64,000 bases of DNA from Elysia crispata (taxonomy: Eukaryota > Mollusca > Gastropoda > Plakobranchidae): contig JAWDGP010001382.1 in assembly GCA_033675545.1 (NCBI GenBank), positions 62,001 through 126,000 of the forward strand, read 5' to 3'. The position numbers and the translations under genes were made by a program. Within the stretch, counting starts at the first letter, position 1, and each line of letters begins with the position of its first letter. The notes under the pieces are model-generated. The model was not told the origin of the DNA. It was given only the letters and a program-made list of their open reading frames with translations, and ran no database searches. Of this stretch, positions 62,616-64,000 are shown piece after piece.

Positions 62616-63234
62616 TAATTACAGAAGAACACGATATGGTCTCTCAAAATCACAAATTCCTCAAACTCATCCATTTTTCTTGCCTGATTCTCTCTTTATT
62701 CCCATCTTATTTTTACGTTTTCATTGAACTAGTTTGAAGTTGTAACATGTTTTCTTCAAACAATCAGCCTAAAATTAAAGAAAAAAATATTCTTCTCATA
62801 ACAAATTTGACAGACTGTGACTTTTATCACATTCACAGATCTTAAATTTCAATCAATTTCTCTATACAGCTGTTGGTATCTTCAAACAAGCATGCCTTAC
62901 CCCTCCCTTTTACTGTGTAGGAACAATTTGTGAACAGGTAGCCTTTTATCCATGTCGCCAGGGAGAGAGACACCTCTTCTCCCGCCCCACCTTACTGTAG
63001 CTACTAGCTTAGTCCAATGCATCCGCGCCAGGTGTCTGTCTGCGCATGTGCTAGGTCTACATGTTGCTAAGACTTCAAAGGGGCTGATTGTAACCAAGAT
63101 TTGCTTGTTCCACGTGCACAAGACATTGGTAATGATGACAGGTAAATCTGTCTGGGCCCACCCCTTGTTTAATCAATTAGTACATAGGTGTGAAAAAAAG
63201 CTGTCAAGTAAGATCTCTTTATTAACGGTTAGGA

Positions 63235-63375
63235 CACTAGATAGCTCAGAAGGTAGAATGTTGGACTGATAATAGTGAGCTTCAAGTTCAAACCTTTGTC
63301 GGGTTCTCTCGTGGGATTAGGTCTAGCTCTGCCTAGACAGACAGCCCTTGTCTGAGTTAAAGATTATTCAGGAAC
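63235..63375 (+). repeat. tRNA-derived SINE
   Basis: TAGATAGCTCAGAAGGTAGA is a good A box with D-arm, and CAAGTTCAAACCTTT about 35 bases on is a good B box. The two sit at tRNA spacing, with an anticodon-like GGACTGATAATA stretch between. The sequence then runs into a non-tRNA body rather than ending in a clean acceptor stem. This is the structure of a tRNA-derived SINE. The GC-richer 62,940-63,230 just upstream may be an unrelated repeat. Confidence 0.55.
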
Positions 63376-63699
63376 AAGCATTCGAATGTCAGCTTTTGAC
63401 TGAAAGTACGCCTAGCTAGAAAGAAATTTGTAACTGAGATCTACATGTAGACCTCCAGTCTAGATCTAGATCTAGCATCAAGAGTTTGAAATTTGATAAG
63501 CACTGGGGTTTGGAGACAAATTTTTACATAAAACGAGTTGGGAATGACAGATCAGATTGTTTGGAAGTATTTGTATTCTGTTCTCTATTTGAAGTACTAA
63601 AAGTAGGAAAAATACGGCAAATCGGGTATCCCTTAAATGCTCAGAATCGTACAGAAGTAGCCAAGAAAACATAAAGCCTCTATACATTGTTAACAGTCT

Positions 63700-63821
63700 T
63701 CAAATTAGTCCAGATAACACAAATCCAGGGTCTGAGTGTTAAAAATAGATTTGTTTGAACAAGGCTTCTTCGAACATATAAAAATTCCCCAATGAATTCG
63801 AAGAATCCAAGCTTAACTGTA
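63700..63821 (-). mobile_element. Fragment of a pogo/Tigger-like element
   Basis: Reading leftward from 63821 on the minus strand gives TACAGTTAAGCTTGGATTC, then TTCGAATTCATTGGGGA. This is the TA-CAGT terminus and TTCGAA-rich subterminus typical of Tigger ends, like the element at 24,131-24,601. The other end could not be found, so this is probably a truncated copy. Confidence 0.4.
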
Positions 63822-64000
63822 ATTAGCTACTTCCAAAAATTCTCACTGTAATTCTATGAAGTTAAAACCAAACCTGGTTTAGCTTGCAAGTCTGATTTGT
63901 AATTCATACTTATTGCTCCATAAATTAAGACCAGCAGTAATTTTTATCATTAAATGTGTTGAAAGACTCATTTTCTTTTCAGTCAATGTGACAATCAAAC

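Larger units (their letters stand above)
60897..64000 (-). other. Right-end ZFYVE26 intron (incomplete)
   Basis: More than 3.1 kb with no further ZFYVE26 exon that I can recognise. Besides the mariner, the SINE and the pogo-like fragment, it contains a GC-richer patch at about 62,940-63,170 with no coding motif. The upstream exons of the gene should lie beyond 64,000. Confidence 0.6.

Noticed and set aside
62897-63269. Open frames in the GC-richer patch of the right-end intron, considered as an N-terminal ZFYVE26 exon
   Set aside because: Neither strand gives a stretch resembling spastizin, and there are no splice sites in the required phase.
63235-63310. A functional tRNA gene
   Set aside because: The A and B boxes are good, but I could not pair a clean acceptor stem and the sequence continues into a SINE-like body.

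Overview
The window looks like a piece of an animal nuclear genome. It is AT-rich, its genes are split into many small exons by introns of hundreds to thousands of bases, and it carries many long (CT/GA)n microsatellites, tRNA-derived SINE heads and cut-and-paste DNA transposons. The two host genes are recognisable orthologues of vertebrate genes but diverged. A lophotrochozoan, most likely a mollusc, fits best; this is inference from overall character, not proof. I saw no bacterial-style operon, no CRISPR array, no rRNA, and no LTR or retrovirus-like element.

Layout. Positions 1-3,582 hold no gene I can support, only microsatellites. Positions 3,583-20,281 (+) hold a 13-exon gene for a 707-residue coiled-coil protein whose C-terminal half resembles MIPOL1. 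Its intron 2 contains an old Mutator-like (MULE) transposon at 5,594-9,259. That element's inverted ends are built from tandem 10-bp units, and it has collected a microsatellite and two SINE heads. From 20,282 to 28,701 lie the 3' UTRs of two convergent genes and the spacer between them, with a pogo/Tigger-like miniature element at 24,131-24,601. From 28,702 to beyond the right edge (-) lies the orthologue of ZFYVE26 (spastizin). I could chain 37 exons in phase from 60,896 down to the stop at 28,704, giving about 2,282 residues, including a complete FYVE zinc finger split over two exons. The N-terminal part (roughly the first 850 residues in human numbering) is not visible and should lie to the right of the window. 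The intron at the right end holds a young mariner element (61,250-62,615) with near-perfect terminal repeats, a TA target duplication and one frame break in its transposase, followed by a tRNA-derived SINE and a pogo-like fragment.

The two host genes point tail to tail with about 8.4 kb between stop codons. No shared pathway is evident. ZFYVE26 is known as a PI3P-binding partner of SPG11 and the AP-5 complex in lysosome reformation and cytokinesis. MIPOL1 is a poorly understood coiled-coil protein. Exon limits were set by reading splice signals and checking that every junction keeps the reading frame. They are strong predictions but rest on no transcript data.
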